Shown in pieces: positions 38,479 to 47,633 of a stretch of 64,000 nucleotides of DNA (position 1 is the stretch's first letter; every line of letters begins with the position of its first letter). The stretch spans positions 124,001-188,000 of the forward strand of contig NZ_FOGE01000002.1 of the NCBI RefSeq assembly GCF_900111125.1, written 5' to 3'. The position numbers and the translations under genes were made by a program. Below the pieces are notes generated by a model. The model searched no databases, was not told where the DNA came from, and saw only the letters and a list, made by a program, of their open reading frames with translations. Source of the DNA: Sphingobium sp. YR768. GTDB taxonomy: Bacteria; Pseudomonadota; Alphaproteobacteria; Sphingomonadales; Sphingomonadaceae.

Positions 38479-39489
38479 ATGAAAGTTGCTGTTTTCAGTA
38501 CCCATCCGTTCGATCGCCGCTTCTTCGATGCCGCCAATGAAGGGGCGGAGCCGAGACAGCAACTGACCTATCTGGAAACCCGACTGGACAGCGTCTCCGC
38601 GCCGCTCGCCGCCGGTCATCGGGCGATTTGCGCCTTCGTCAACGACCGGCTCGATCGGGCGACACTGGAGATATTGGCGGGGCAGGGCGTTCGCCTGCTG
38701 GCCCTGCGCAGCGCGGGCTTCAACCATGTCGATCTGGCCGCCGCGGCGGAACTGGGCCTGTCCGTTGCGCGAGTGCCCGCTTATTCGCCAGACGCGATAG
38801 CCGAACATACGGTCGCGATGATCCTGACCCTGAACCGCAAGATCCACAAAGCCTATAACCGGGTTCGCGAAGGCAATTTTGCCCTGGACGGCCTGCTGGG
38901 TTTCGATCTGCGCGGGCGGACGGTCGGCATCGTCGGCACTGGCAAGATCGGCCTCAACGTCGCGCGCATCATGCGCGGCTTCGACTGTAGCGTGATCGCG
39001 CATGATCCTTTTCCCGACCCGGCAGGCCTCACGGCGATCGGCGGCACCTATGTCGATTGGCCCGAATTGCTGGAACGGTCGGACATCATCTCGCTGCATT
39101 GCCCGCTGACGCCCGACACGCGCCATCTGATCGATGCCGATGCCATCGCGCAGATGAAGCCGGACGTGATGCTGATCAATACCAGTCGCGGCGCCGTAGT
39201 CGACACCCGTGCCCTGGTCGAAGGCCTGAAAGCTGGCCGCATCGGCTATGTCGGGCTGGACGTCTATGAGGAAGAGGAGGGGCTGTTCTTCAACGACCTG
39301 TCCGATCAGCCGATCCGCGATGACCTCTTCGCCCGGCTGCTGACCTTCCCCAATGTCCTGATCACCGGCCATCAGGCCTTCTTCACCCGTGAGGCGCTAA
39401 CCGCGATCGCCGAAACCACCATCGCCAATATCGCCGCCTTCGAAGCGAATGGCGCGCCTCTCTATCCAGTAACGGCAGCCGCACGATAA
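38479..39489 (+). CDS. D-2-hydroxyacid dehydrogenase (D-lactate dehydrogenase type)
   Basis: A 336-residue NAD-dependent dehydrogenase of the LdhA type, probably reducing pyruvate to D-lactate. The Rossmann fold has TVGIVGTGKIGLNVARIM. The active-site triad is in INTSRGAVVDT (Arg), VYEEEEGLFF (Glu) and ITGHQAFFTREAL (His). The YEEEEGLFFNDLSDQPI stretch is characteristic of fermentative D-lactate dehydrogenases. The ribosome-binding site lies within a strong hairpin. It stands between hflX and the flagellin gene. Confidence 0.88.
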   Translation: MKVAVFSTHPFDRRFFDAANEGAEPRQQLTYLETRLDSVSAPLAAGHRAICAFVNDRLDRATLEILAGQGVRLLALRSAGFNHVDLAAAAELGLSVARVPAYSPDAIAEHTVAMILTLNRKIHKAYNRVREGNFALDGLLGFDLRGRTVGIVGTGKIGLNVARIMRGFDCSVIAHDPFPDPAGLTAIGGTYVDWPELLERSDIISLHCPLTPDTRHLIDADAIAQMKPDVMLINTSRGAVVDTRALVEGLKAGRIGYVGLDVYEEEEGLFFNDLSDQPIRDDLFARLLTFPNVLITGHQAFFTREALTAIAETTIANIAAFEANGAPLYPVTAAAR

Positions 39490-39656
39490 CCAGAATTAAT
39501 TCCCATTGGAGTCAGGGCATTATGAGTTATCCTTTCCAGCTTGATAAGAATTTCGCGAAAATCCCTAAAAATGGCGCGTCCGGGATCGTTCTTGGAACTA
39601 TCAGGCCGAACGCTTCTGGTTCAGCCGGTTAATCATATTTATCGGTGGGGGACTGT

Positions 39657-40493
39657 ATGACGGTTGTGGGGACCAATTCGATCGCATTGCGTGTGTCCAA
39701 TTCATCGACGGCCGCGTCCATGATGTTGAACAATGCCATGGAAAGGCTATCGACAGGCAAGCGGATCAACTCCGCCAAGGACGATGCTGCCGGCATGGGC
39801 ATCGCCATGATGATGACGGCGCAGGTCCGCGGTATCACACAGGGCATCCGCAACGCCAGTGACGGCCTTTCGCTCGCACAGACCGCGGATGGGGCGCTGG
39901 CGGAAATGAGCAACATGCTGCAACGCATGCGCGAACTGACGGTGCAGGCGCTCAACGGCACAAATGACAATGATGCACGCAGCGCCATCAAGACCGAGAT
40001 GGATCAGCTTGCGACGCAGATCACCGACGAATTCACCAATTCGGAATTTAACGGCACAAAATTGTTCGACGGGTCGAGCACATCCGTCCATATTCAGGCG
40101 GGCGCCAATGCTTCGAACGGCCTGTCGATTGACCTGACGGACCTGAGCACCGACGCAACGCTGGCGGCCGTGGTCAACGGCACGGTCGCCACGGTGGATG
40201 TTACCGATCCAGCCTTTTCGGCTGCCGACCTCGTCAAGTTCGACGATGCGATCAACAGCATCTCTGCGGCGCGCGGCACCTTCGGCGCGATGCAGAACCG
40301 GCTGGAATCGGTGATCACCAATCTTTCGACCGAAATGCTGAGCCTGACGGACTCTCGCAGCCGGATCGAGGATGCCGATTTTTCGCATGAAACGACCCAA
40401 TTGGCAAAGGCACAGATATTGAGCCAGGCGTCGACCGCCATGCTGGCGCAGGCCAACCAGAGCCAGCAGGGCATATTGAAGCTGCTGGGCTAA
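39657..40493 (+). CDS. fliC: Flagellin
   Basis: A 278-residue flagellin with only the conserved D0/D1 ends and a short middle. The N-terminus TNSIALRVSNSSTAASMMLN and AMERLSTGKRINSAKDDAAG, and the C-terminus SRIEDADFSHETTQLAKAQI with AMLAQANQSQQGILKLL, match the polymerising helices of flagellins. The central region (about residues 140-200) is reduced. No other flagellar gene is in the window, so this copy is detached from any fla cluster. The 167-bp leader before it shows no clear sigma-28 or sigma-54 motif. The start at 39657 was preferred to the ATG four codons upstream. Confidence 0.92.
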   Translation: MTVVGTNSIALRVSNSSTAASMMLNNAMERLSTGKRINSAKDDAAGMGIAMMMTAQVRGITQGIRNASDGLSLAQTADGALAEMSNMLQRMRELTVQALNGTNDNDARSAIKTEMDQLATQITDEFTNSEFNGTKLFDGSSTSVHIQAGANASNGLSIDLTDLSTDATLAAVVNGTVATVDVTDPAFSAADLVKFDDAINSISAARGTFGAMQNRLESVITNLSTEMLSLTDSRSRIEDADFSHETTQLAKAQILSQASTAMLAQANQSQQGILKLLG

Positions 40494-40514
40494 AGGGCTC
40501 GGCTGACGGATATC

Positions 40515-40548
40515 GTGATCGGCCAGGCGGGGGGAGGTGCCCGATCAC
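40515..40548. terminator. Possible bidirectional terminator hairpin between fliC and mazG
   Basis: GTGATCGG (40515-40522) pairs with CCGATCAC (40541-40548) around a G-rich loop, between the converging fliC and mazG genes. The right arm includes the mazG stop codon. No T-run follows on either strand, so termination is only a guess. Confidence 0.3.
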
Positions 40549-41333
40549 ATCAATCCGGAAAGTTTTTCTGCGCGCTTGGCCTCCTGCCACAGCGCTTCCT
40601 GTTGCTCCAAAGACAGGTCAGCGAACACCCCGCCAGCCAATGCTTCCATCGTGCGGAAGCGCCGGTCGAATTTGGCATTGCCCTTGCGCAGAGCAGTTTC
40701 TGGATCGATCTTCAGATGGCGTGCAAGGTTGACTACCGCAAAGAGCAGATCACCTATCTCTTCCTCACGCGCATCCTGGCTCTCTGCTTCGCGCACTTCG
40801 TCCAGTTCCTCGACGATCTTGTCGATCACGCGGACCGTGTCCGGCCAGTCAAAGCCGGTCCGCGCCGCGCGCTTCTGCAACTTCTCCGCCCGCAGCAGTG
40901 CGGGCAGGGCTGCGGCTACGCCAGCCAGAGCGCTCGGATCGGGTTCCTTTTCGGCGCGCTCGGCCGCCTTGATGACCTCCCATTGCGCATGGCCATCCTC
41001 ACGCCGCGCACCTTCACCAAAGACATGCGGGTGTCGGCGGATCATCTTCTGCGTGATCGCGTCGATCACATCCTGCAAGGCGAAATGACCGGCCTGTTCG
41101 GCCATGCGACTGTGAAAAGCCACCTGAAGCAGCACATCCCCGAGTTCGTCGCGCAGCGCCTGCATGTCATTGCGCTCGATCGCATCGGCAACCTCATAGG
41201 CTTCCTCGATCGTATAGGGCGCGATCGATGCGAAATCCTGCTCGATATCCCAAGGGCAACCCGTATCCGGATCGCGCAACCGCGCCATCACATTGGCAAG
41301 CGGCATGATGTCGGCAGGACTGGCTTTTGACAT
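40545..41333 (-). CDS. mazG: Nucleoside triphosphate pyrophosphohydrolase MazG
   Basis: MazG hydrolyses NTPs to NMP and pyrophosphate, a housecleaning and stringent-response role. The 262-residue chain has the tandem MazG domains: the first with DPDTGCPWDIEQDFASIAPY and YEVADAIERNDMQALRDELG, the second with EELDEVREAESQDAREEEIG. The E-x-x-E(12-28)-E-x-x-D metal sites are recognisable in both. In many alphaproteobacteria mazG follows hflX; here the dehydrogenase and flagellin genes lie between and mazG is inverted. Confidence 0.94.
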   Translation of the reverse strand: MSKASPADIMPLANVMARLRDPDTGCPWDIEQDFASIAPYTIEEAYEVADAIERNDMQALRDELGDVLLQVAFHSRMAEQAGHFALQDVIDAITQKMIRRHPHVFGEGARREDGHAQWEVIKAAERAEKEPDPSALAGVAAALPALLRAEKLQKRAARTGFDWPDTVRVIDKIVEELDEVREAESQDAREEEIGDLLFAVVNLARHLKIDPETALRKGNAKFDRRFRTMEALAGGVFADLSLEQQEALWQEAKRAEKLSGLM

Positions 41334-41503
41334 GAGGAAATCCGAACAGAGGAAAGGCTATGCCAATTCGATAGGGGCTGCGCGATGCACTGAAAAGCCC
41401 CCATCACTAGCCATCACATAAAGTTCGATAATAAGGATTATGTTAAATAATCCCATAATCCATCATCGCTTCCATATGTCTACCTCGCTGTCGCACCGAC
41501 ACT

Positions 41504-42805
41504 TCAATCCTCGGCAATCAGGCTGTTTTTCGCCGTGTCGCGCATCTTCACATAGACCGTCAGTGAAATCGCGATCATCACCGTGACATAGATGTAGAAT
41601 GCCTGCTCCATCCCAGCCTGCTTGAACCACAGCGCGACGAATTCCGCCGTGCCGCCGAACAAGGTATTGGCCAGCGCATAAGGCAGCGCCACGCCCAGCG
41701 CCCGGATATGCGCGGGAAAGAGTTCGGCCTTCACCACCGCATTGATCGACGTGTAGCCGGTCACGATCACCAGTCCGACCATCACCAGCGCCCCGGCAAC
41801 CACCGGATCTTTCGTCGTCGCCAATGTAGTGAAGATCGGATAGGTGCAGAGCATACCCAGCACACCGAAGCCAACCATCAGCGGCTTTCGCCCGATCCTG
41901 TCAGACAGCGCGCCCGCCACCGGCTGCAACAGCATGAACAGGAACAATGTCACTGCATTGATCTGCGACGCGGTTTCCCGGCTCAACCCACTCGTATTCA
42001 CCAGGAATTTCTGCATGTAGATGCTGTAGGCATAGAAGGCGATCGTGCCGCCCGCCGTCAACAGCATCACCGTCAGCGTCTCGCGCGGATGATTGGTGAT
42101 CAGTTCCACGAAACTGGATTTGGGGGCGCCCTGCGCCTTGGCCACCGCGAAGCTCTGTGTCTCCGCCAACCCGCGCCGCAACCAGAAGACGATGATCGCC
42201 AGCGCCCCGCCGATGAAAAAGGGAATGCGCCATCCCCAGGCATCCAGTTGCGCTTCGGTCAAGGTCGCCTGCAACAACAGCAGGACACAGATCGCCACCA
42301 ATTGCCCGGCGATCAGCGTGACATATTGGAAACTGGAGAAGAAACCGCGCCGGCTCTTGCCCGCCATTTCCGACAGATAGGTCGCACTCGCACCATATTC
42401 GCCGCCGATCGACAGGCCCTGCATCAACCGGGCCAATACCAGCAGCAGCGGCGCCGCGACACCTATCGTCTCATAGCCCGGCGTGATCCCGATCAGCAGC
42501 GACCCGGCACACATCAGCGCCACCGACAGTGTCAGCCCGCTCTTGCGCCCATGCCGGTCGGCATAAACGCCCATCAGCCAGGCCCCGATCGGTCGCATCA
42601 GGAAACCGACGGCGAAGATGCCCGCCGCGCTCAACAATTGCGCGGTGCGATCCTCGCTCGGGAAGAAATGCGGCGCGAAATAGAGGGTGAAGGCGGCATA
42701 GGCATACCAGTCATACCATTCGACCAGATTACCGGTGGATCCGCCGATAATCGCCTTCAATCGCTGGGCCTGCGTCGGCGCGCCCGCATCCTTTGATGTC
42801 GTCAT
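41504..42805 (-). CDS. MFS transporter, metabolite:H+ symporter family
   Basis: A 433-residue inner-membrane transporter with twelve predicted helices. The start (AIIGGSTGNLVEWYDWYAYA) and the loop GVYADRHGRKSGLTLSVALM, with the second RIGRKPLMVGFG copy, are typical of the MHS group that carries alpha-ketoglutarate, citrate, proline or betaine. The motif MQGLSIGGEYGASATYLSEM after helix 4 is also typical. The substrate is not determinable. Its start overlaps the upstream retropepsin gene by ATGA, placing it at the end of the long leftward cluster. Confidence 0.88.
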   Translation of the reverse strand: MTTSKDAGAPTQAQRLKAIIGGSTGNLVEWYDWYAYAAFTLYFAPHFFPSEDRTAQLLSAAGIFAVGFLMRPIGAWLMGVYADRHGRKSGLTLSVALMCAGSLLIGITPGYETIGVAAPLLLVLARLMQGLSIGGEYGASATYLSEMAGKSRRGFFSSFQYVTLIAGQLVAICVLLLLQATLTEAQLDAWGWRIPFFIGGALAIIVFWLRRGLAETQSFAVAKAQGAPKSSFVELITNHPRETLTVMLLTAGGTIAFYAYSIYMQKFLVNTSGLSRETASQINAVTLFLFMLLQPVAGALSDRIGRKPLMVGFGVLGMLCTYPIFTTLATTKDPVVAGALVMVGLVIVTGYTSINAVVKAELFPAHIRALGVALPYALANTLFGGTAEFVALWFKQAGMEQAFYIYVTVMIAISLTVYVKMRDTAKNSLIAED

Positions 42806-43428
42806 GGCGTCAGCACCATTTCCCCATTTTGCACGCCCCAGCTTTTCAGGCGCGACAGCGTGTTCATGCCGATCACATTGACCTCGCCAAAGGCCGGCGA
42901 CACCACGACGGGCAGGTCACTGGCGCGGATCGGTCCGATTTCCAGCGTGGCGATGCTGGACTGCCGCGCCTCGACCTTGCCATTGGCGGTCGACAGCACG
43001 ACACCCGGCGCGCCGACATCGTAATTGAGGCCAGCGGCACGCGCCGTATTTTCCGACAAAGCCGTGAAAGTCGCCCCACTATCGATCAGGAAGCGCGCGG
43101 ATGAACCATTGATCCTGCCTTCGACCCAATAATGGCCATCGGGCGCCACGGGTATCCGCAGCGTTCCCCCTTCGGCACGCGCCTTGGGAAGCGAGGCAGG
43201 GGCTTCATCCGCAGATACGGCCTCCCCCTCCTCCACCCAGCGGCCGGTCAGATAGCCCTGCGTCTGTGCGAATTTGAAGATGCCGAGCAGCCCGGCAAAG
43301 ATCGCGACCCACAGCAACGCCATCTTGAGCACGCTGCCCCACGCCAGCCGACGGCCGATCAGCGAGGATGCGACGAAGACGATCGCCAGCACATACCAGA
43401 TGGTCGATGCTGTCTGATCGCCGTCCAT
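42802..43428 (-). CDS. Retropepsin-like membrane aspartic protease
   Basis: A 208-residue clan AA aspartic protease of the TIGR02281 type. Two N-terminal membrane helices (IWYVLAIVFVASSLIG and VLKMALLWVAIFAGLLGIF) are followed by a retropepsin fold. It has the catalytic FLIDSGATFTALSENTARAA (D-S-G) and the C-terminal VIGMNTLSRLKSWGV flap/strand pair. The protease domain should face the periplasm. It is coupled to the MBL hydrolase gene upstream (1-bp overlap) and the MFS gene downstream. Physiological substrates of this group are poorly known. Confidence 0.88.
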   Translation of the reverse strand: MDGDQTASTIWYVLAIVFVASSLIGRRLAWGSVLKMALLWVAIFAGLLGIFKFAQTQGYLTGRWVEEGEAVSADEAPASLPKARAEGGTLRIPVAPDGHYWVEGRINGSSARFLIDSGATFTALSENTARAAGLNYDVGAPGVVLSTANGKVEARQSSIATLEIGPIRASDLPVVVSPAFGEVNVIGMNTLSRLKSWGVQNGEMVLTP

Positions 43429-44219
43429 CAGGCCCCCTGCTCGATTGCGTCCAACACCACCACCATGCCGTCATAGCCCGGCTCTACCCCCTTGGGGAGA
43501 GTATCGCACAATGTCGCATAATCCATGCTCTGGTCCATATGCGTCAGGATGGCACGGCCCGGCCGGGTCGCGGCGATCCCGTCCAGCGTCAGCGCCAGAT
43601 GCGGATGGGTCGGGTGCGGTTTCTGCCGCAGGGCATCCACCACCCAGACATCCAGCCCGTCATAAAGCGCCAGCATATCCGGCGTCAGTGCATGGAAATC
43701 GGTCGCATAGCCGATCGATCGGCCGCCATGGCTGAAGCGAAAGCCGGTCGAATAAATCTCGCCATGCGGCTGGTCGACGCAGGCAATATCGATATCGCCG
43801 ATCCGCAGGCCATTGGGCAGGACATGCGCCTCGATCGTAGGATGATAGCCGTTCCGCCCGTCAAAGGCGTAGGCGAAGCGTTGCTGCATCAGCATCAGCG
43901 TCTGCGCCCGTGCATAGCCGGGAACGGGCATGCGGCGATGATGATAAAGCTGGCGGACATCGTCCAGTCCATGGGTATGATCGGCATGATCATGCGTCCA
44001 CAGGATCGCGTCGATCTGGATGACGTCCGCTGCCAGCAACTGCGCCCGCATGTCCGGCGAGGTGTCGACCAGGATGCGGGTCGTGGCGCTTTCCACCAAT
44101 ATCGATACGCGGGTCCGCCGGTTCTTCGGCTCGGCGGGATCGCAATCGCCCCAGTCATTGCCGATACGGGGCACGCCGGACGATGTGCCGCTGCCCAGGA
44201 TCGTGAGCTTCAGGCTCAT
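43428..44219 (-). CDS. MBL-fold metallohydrolase, PhnP-like
   Basis: A 263-residue metallo-beta-lactamase-fold hydrolase of the PhnP/COG1235 kind. The protein begins LKLTILGSGTSSGVPRIGND, and the metal-binding signature is ILWTHDHADHTHGLDDVRQL (H-x-H-x-D-H). Further ligands are in GRSIGYATDFHAL and RAILTHMDQSMDY. Such enzymes are often phosphodiesterases. Its start overlaps the tatD stop by ATGA, a pairing (metG, tatD, MBL) common across alphaproteobacteria. Confidence 0.9.
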   Translation of the reverse strand: MSLKLTILGSGTSSGVPRIGNDWGDCDPAEPKNRRTRVSILVESATTRILVDTSPDMRAQLLAADVIQIDAILWTHDHADHTHGLDDVRQLYHHRRMPVPGYARAQTLMLMQQRFAYAFDGRNGYHPTIEAHVLPNGLRIGDIDIACVDQPHGEIYSTGFRFSHGGRSIGYATDFHALTPDMLALYDGLDVWVVDALRQKPHPTHPHLALTLDGIAATRPGRAILTHMDQSMDYATLCDTLPKGVEPGYDGMVVVLDAIEQGA

Positions 44220-44989
44220 GCGACCTTGGCAAAAAGCGTGCGGAAATTGGCGGAGGTTGCTGCCGCCAGCGCCTCGACACTCTCGCCGCGCAGATTGGCG
44301 AGGAACTGCGCCGTATCCGCGACGAAGGCCGGTTCGCAGCTTTTGCCCCGGTGCGGCACCGGCGCCAGAAAGGGCGAATCCGTTTCCACCAACAGCCGGT
44401 CGATCGGCAGGCGCGCTGCCGTCTCCTGCAAATCCTTCGCGCTCTTGAAGGTCACGATGCCTGAAATGCTGATGTAGAAGCCCAGGTCCATCGCCGCATC
44501 GGCAAAGGCCCCGCTCGCGGTGAAGCAATGGATGACGCCCGAATAAGGCCCCTTCTCCATCTCGTCCCGCATGATCGCCAGCGTATCCTCTTCCGCCTCG
44601 CGCGTGTGGACGATCAGCGGCAGTCCGGTTTCGCGGCAGGCGGCGATATGCGATCGGAAGCTCTTCTGCTGCCGCTCACGATCGCTATGATCATAATAAT
44701 AATCGAGGCCGGTTTCGCCGATGCCCACCACACGCGGATGCGCTGCGCGCTGGACCAGCTTGGCGGTATCGACATGGGGATGCTCGTCCGCCTCATGCGG
44801 ATGGATGCCGACCGTCGCCCAGACATCCGCCTCGCGCACGGCAGTATCCAGTACCGAGTCCCACTCGCTCTCGCGGGTGGCGATGTTGAGCATCAGATCG
44901 ATGCCCCGCGCCCGCGCCCGGTCCAGCACATTGGCCTGATCCTCGATCAGGCCTTTGTAGTTCAGGTGGCAATGGCTGTCGATCAGCAT
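44216..44989 (-). CDS. TatD family metal-dependent hydrolase
   Basis: A 257-residue TIM-barrel hydrolase that starts MLIDSHCHLN, with the first metal-binding H-x-H. Next come GIHPHEADEHP, VVGIGETGLDYYYDH (the metal-bridging Glu), VHTREAEEDTLAIM, VIHCFTASGAFADA and LLVETDSPFLAP (the last Asp). TatD-type enzymes act as 3'-5' DNA/RNA exonucleases or D-aminoacyl-tRNA deacylases. The start is fixed by the conserved first strand; the metG stop is only five bases upstream. Confidence 0.93.
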   Translation of the reverse strand: MLIDSHCHLNYKGLIEDQANVLDRARARGIDLMLNIATRESEWDSVLDTAVREADVWATVGIHPHEADEHPHVDTAKLVQRAAHPRVVGIGETGLDYYYDHSDRERQQKSFRSHIAACRETGLPLIVHTREAEEDTLAIMRDEMEKGPYSGVIHCFTASGAFADAAMDLGFYISISGIVTFKSAKDLQETAARLPIDRLLVETDSPFLAPVPHRGKSCEPAFVADTAQFLANLRGESVEALAAATSANFRTLFAKVA

Positions 44990-44993
44990 GGGC

Positions 44994-46562
44994 TCAGGCG
45001 TCCGCTTCGGCCAGTTCGAGGCGCGGGAACAGCGGCTTGGGCGCGGCCAGCACGAAGCCGCTTTCGGCGAGCGACGAATACCAATGGCCGCCGATCGCCT
45101 CATAGCTGCGCTTGTCTTCCGGCACGCCCATAAGGTCGAGCAACGCGGTCGCGCTCGCGGGAATGACCGGCAATATGGCGACCGCCAGTTGGGCGATGGC
45201 GATGTACAGGGTCGCGAGCACCGTTTCCATCCGTTGGGGATCGGTCTTGCGCAGCGCCCAGGGCGCCTGGGCATCGATATATTGGTTGCACGCGAAACAG
45301 GCACGCAGCCACGCCTCGATCGCCACGCTCGGCGCCAGTTCGGCGAAAGCGGCAGGCATGTCGGTGCGGATGGTCTTGTCCAGCAGCGTGAAAAGCTCGT
45401 CATCGGCTGCATCATGGCCATGGATCGCCGGCAGGCGGCCTTCCAGATTCTTCGCGATGAAGCTCAGGGCGCGCTGCGCCAGATTGCCGAATGCATTGCC
45501 CAGATCGCTGTTCGCCCGCTGGACGATCGCCTCCGCGCTATAGCTGCCGTCATTGCCAAAGGTCACTTCGGACAGCAGGAAATAACGCAACTGATCGACC
45601 CCGAACCGGTCAGCCAGTTCCATCGGGTCGGCGACATTGCCAACCGACTTCGACATCTTCTCGCCCCGGTTCAGCAGGAAGCCATGGCCGAACACCTGCT
45701 TGGGCAAAGGCAGCTTCGCACTCATCAGGAAAGCCGGCCAGTACACCGTGTGAAACCGCACGATATCCTTGCCGATGATGTGGGTGATATCGCCACCTTC
45801 AGCCCAATAGCGCGCCATCCGCTCCGCATCGTCGGGATAGCCGCAACCGGTCAGATAATTGGTGAGCGCATCGACCCACACATACATGACATGGCCTTCG
45901 GTGCCCGGCACCTTCACACCCCAGTCGAAACTGGTGCGGGATATGCTAAGGTCACTCAGACCGCCTTCGACAAAGCGCAGGATTTCATTGCGGCGGCTGT
46001 CAGGCTGAATGAAATCGGGCTGGCTTTCATACAGCGCCAGCAACCGGTCCTGATAGGCGGACAGGCGGAAGAACCAGCTTTCCTCGATCGTCCATTCGAC
46101 CGGCGTGTTCTGGGGGGATAGCTTGACGCCCCCTTCCCCCTCGATAATTTCCTTCTCATCATAAAAGGCTTCATCGCGGACCGAATACCAGCCTTCATAA
46201 CGGCCCAGATACAGGTCGCCATTGGCCTCCATCGCCCGCCAGATCGCCTGGCTGGCGGCGTGATGATCCGCTTCGCTGGTGCGGATGAAACGGTCATGGC
46301 TGATATTCAACCGCTCGTTCATCTGCTTGAAATAGCCAGCCATTTCATCGGCCAGTTCGCGCGGCTCGATACCGCGGCCGCGCGCCGTCTGGGCCATTTT
46401 CAGCCCATGTTCGTCAGTGCCGGTCTGAAAGAAGACGTCGCGGCCCATCATCCGCTGGAAACGGGCGACCGCATCGGTGGCGATCACCTCATAGGCATGG
46501 CCGATATGCGGGCGGCCATTGGGATAGGAAATGGCGGTGGTGATGGTAAAAGGCTTGGACAT
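44994..46562 (-). CDS. metG: Methionyl-tRNA synthetase
   Basis: A class I synthetase that charges tRNA-Met, 522 residues. Signatures are SYPNGRPHIGHAYEVIATDA (HIGH), FFQTGTDEHGLKMAQ and the LNRGEKMSKSVGNVADP (KMSKS) loop. The connecting domain lacks the zinc-binding cysteine knuckle, and the C-terminal tRNA-binding EMAPII-like extension is missing, as in other alphaproteobacterial enzymes. It precedes tatD by five bases and follows holB at about 100 bp. Confidence 0.96.
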   Translation of the reverse strand: MSKPFTITTAISYPNGRPHIGHAYEVIATDAVARFQRMMGRDVFFQTGTDEHGLKMAQTARGRGIEPRELADEMAGYFKQMNERLNISHDRFIRTSEADHHAASQAIWRAMEANGDLYLGRYEGWYSVRDEAFYDEKEIIEGEGGVKLSPQNTPVEWTIEESWFFRLSAYQDRLLALYESQPDFIQPDSRRNEILRFVEGGLSDLSISRTSFDWGVKVPGTEGHVMYVWVDALTNYLTGCGYPDDAERMARYWAEGGDITHIIGKDIVRFHTVYWPAFLMSAKLPLPKQVFGHGFLLNRGEKMSKSVGNVADPMELADRFGVDQLRYFLLSEVTFGNDGSYSAEAIVQRANSDLGNAFGNLAQRALSFIAKNLEGRLPAIHGHDAADDELFTLLDKTIRTDMPAAFAELAPSVAIEAWLRACFACNQYIDAQAPWALRKTDPQRMETVLATLYIAIAQLAVAILPVIPASATALLDLMGVPEDKRSYEAIGGHWYSSLAESGFVLAAPKPLFPRLELAEADA

Positions 46563-46664
46563 GGCGCTTCCCTAGCCTCTCATCGCGCCGCCGCAAAGCC
46601 GCTTTTCAGCCAACGCATTTTCGAAGCAGATGCATGTCGCCATAAATAAAGAACGCAGGGAAGG

Positions 46665-47633
46665 TCAGGCCTCTGGCGCCAGTGCCGCAACATGCCCCGC
46701 CAGTTCGAATACCACCGCCGCCGGATCGAGCGACAGGATCACCGCGCCCCCGGCCAGATGCCGCGCCTTCTCCCAATGCGCCAGCGCTGTGCCCAGCGCC
46801 GGGCCGTGCCGGCTCCGCGCCGCCTGCGCGATGAAGGCCGGTGCGCGCTCCAGAAAGGCTTCATAGCGCGGCTTGGCGGATTTGAGCGCCAGGGCCTTGG
46901 CCAATGCCAGTCGCTGGCGATTGCCGTGATCGCCGTGCGCCGCCAGACTACCCAATATCTGTTCGATCTCCGACAGGTTCAGACCTGCATAGCGCAGCGC
47001 CTGCCCCGGCGATCCGTCCCCGGCCCGTACCAGCGCGTCCACCTCTTGCGGCGACAGCGTCTCGTCGGCCGCTTTCAGCGCCATGCGCATGGTTGCTTTA
47101 TCCAGCGGATCGAAGCGCAGCAAACGGCAACGCGACCGGATCGTGGGCAATAATCGCCCTGGCGCATGACTGACCAGCAGGAAGATCATGTCGGCCGGCG
47201 GTTCCTCCAGCGTCTTGAGCAGCGCATTGGCCGCTCCACGCTCCAGATCATCCGCACTGTCGATAACCACCACACGGCGCGACGATAGCGAAGGCGCCGA
47301 CTGGATCAGCCGTGCAAGCCCACGCACCTGATCCACGCTGATATTGCGCGCGGTGCCGGTTTCCTTCTCCAGCGGCGCCAGTTCGGCATAGTCCGGATGG
47401 GCCGCCGCCTCGATCAGGCGACGGATGGGATGGCTTTCCGGCACGGACAGCCCCTCCCCCTCTACCGGCGGACCAGCCGCGTCCGCCAGCAATCGCAGCG
47501 CCAGCGCCCGCGCAAAGCTGCCCTTGCCGATGCCCTTCGGCCCGGACAATATCCAGCCATGGTGCATCCGCCCGCTCCGCGCGGCGTCGATCAGGGTTCG
47601 AGCCTGCGCATCATGGCCCAGCAGCAAAGTCAT
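46665..47633 (-). CDS. holB: DNA polymerase III delta' subunit HolB
   Basis: The delta' stator of the clamp loader, 322 residues. It has HHGWILSGPKGIGKGSFARA (P-loop-like), DSADDLERGAANALLKTLEE and PPADMIFLLVSHAPGRLLPT followed by IRSRCRLLRFDPL, the SRC motif region. The zinc cysteines of the gamma/tau subunit are not expected here. It overlaps tmk by ATGA, the usual tmk-holB-metG-tatD arrangement. Confidence 0.94.
   Translation of the reverse strand: MTLLLGHDAQARTLIDAARSGRMHHGWILSGPKGIGKGSFARALALRLLADAAGPPVEGEGLSVPESHPIRRLIEAAAHPDYAELAPLEKETGTARNISVDQVRGLARLIQSAPSLSSRRVVVIDSADDLERGAANALLKTLEEPPADMIFLLVSHAPGRLLPTIRSRCRLLRFDPLDKATMRMALKAADETLSPQEVDALVRAGDGSPGQALRYAGLNLSEIEQILGSLAAHGDHGNRQRLALAKALALKSAKPRYEAFLERAPAFIAQAARSRHGPALGTALAHWEKARHLAGGAVILSLDPAAVVFELAGHVAALAPEA

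Noticed and set aside
39490..39656. A sigma-54 promoter before the flagellin gene
   Set aside because: ATGGCGCGTCCGGGATCG has a GG but no GC element at the right distance, so the match is not good enough.
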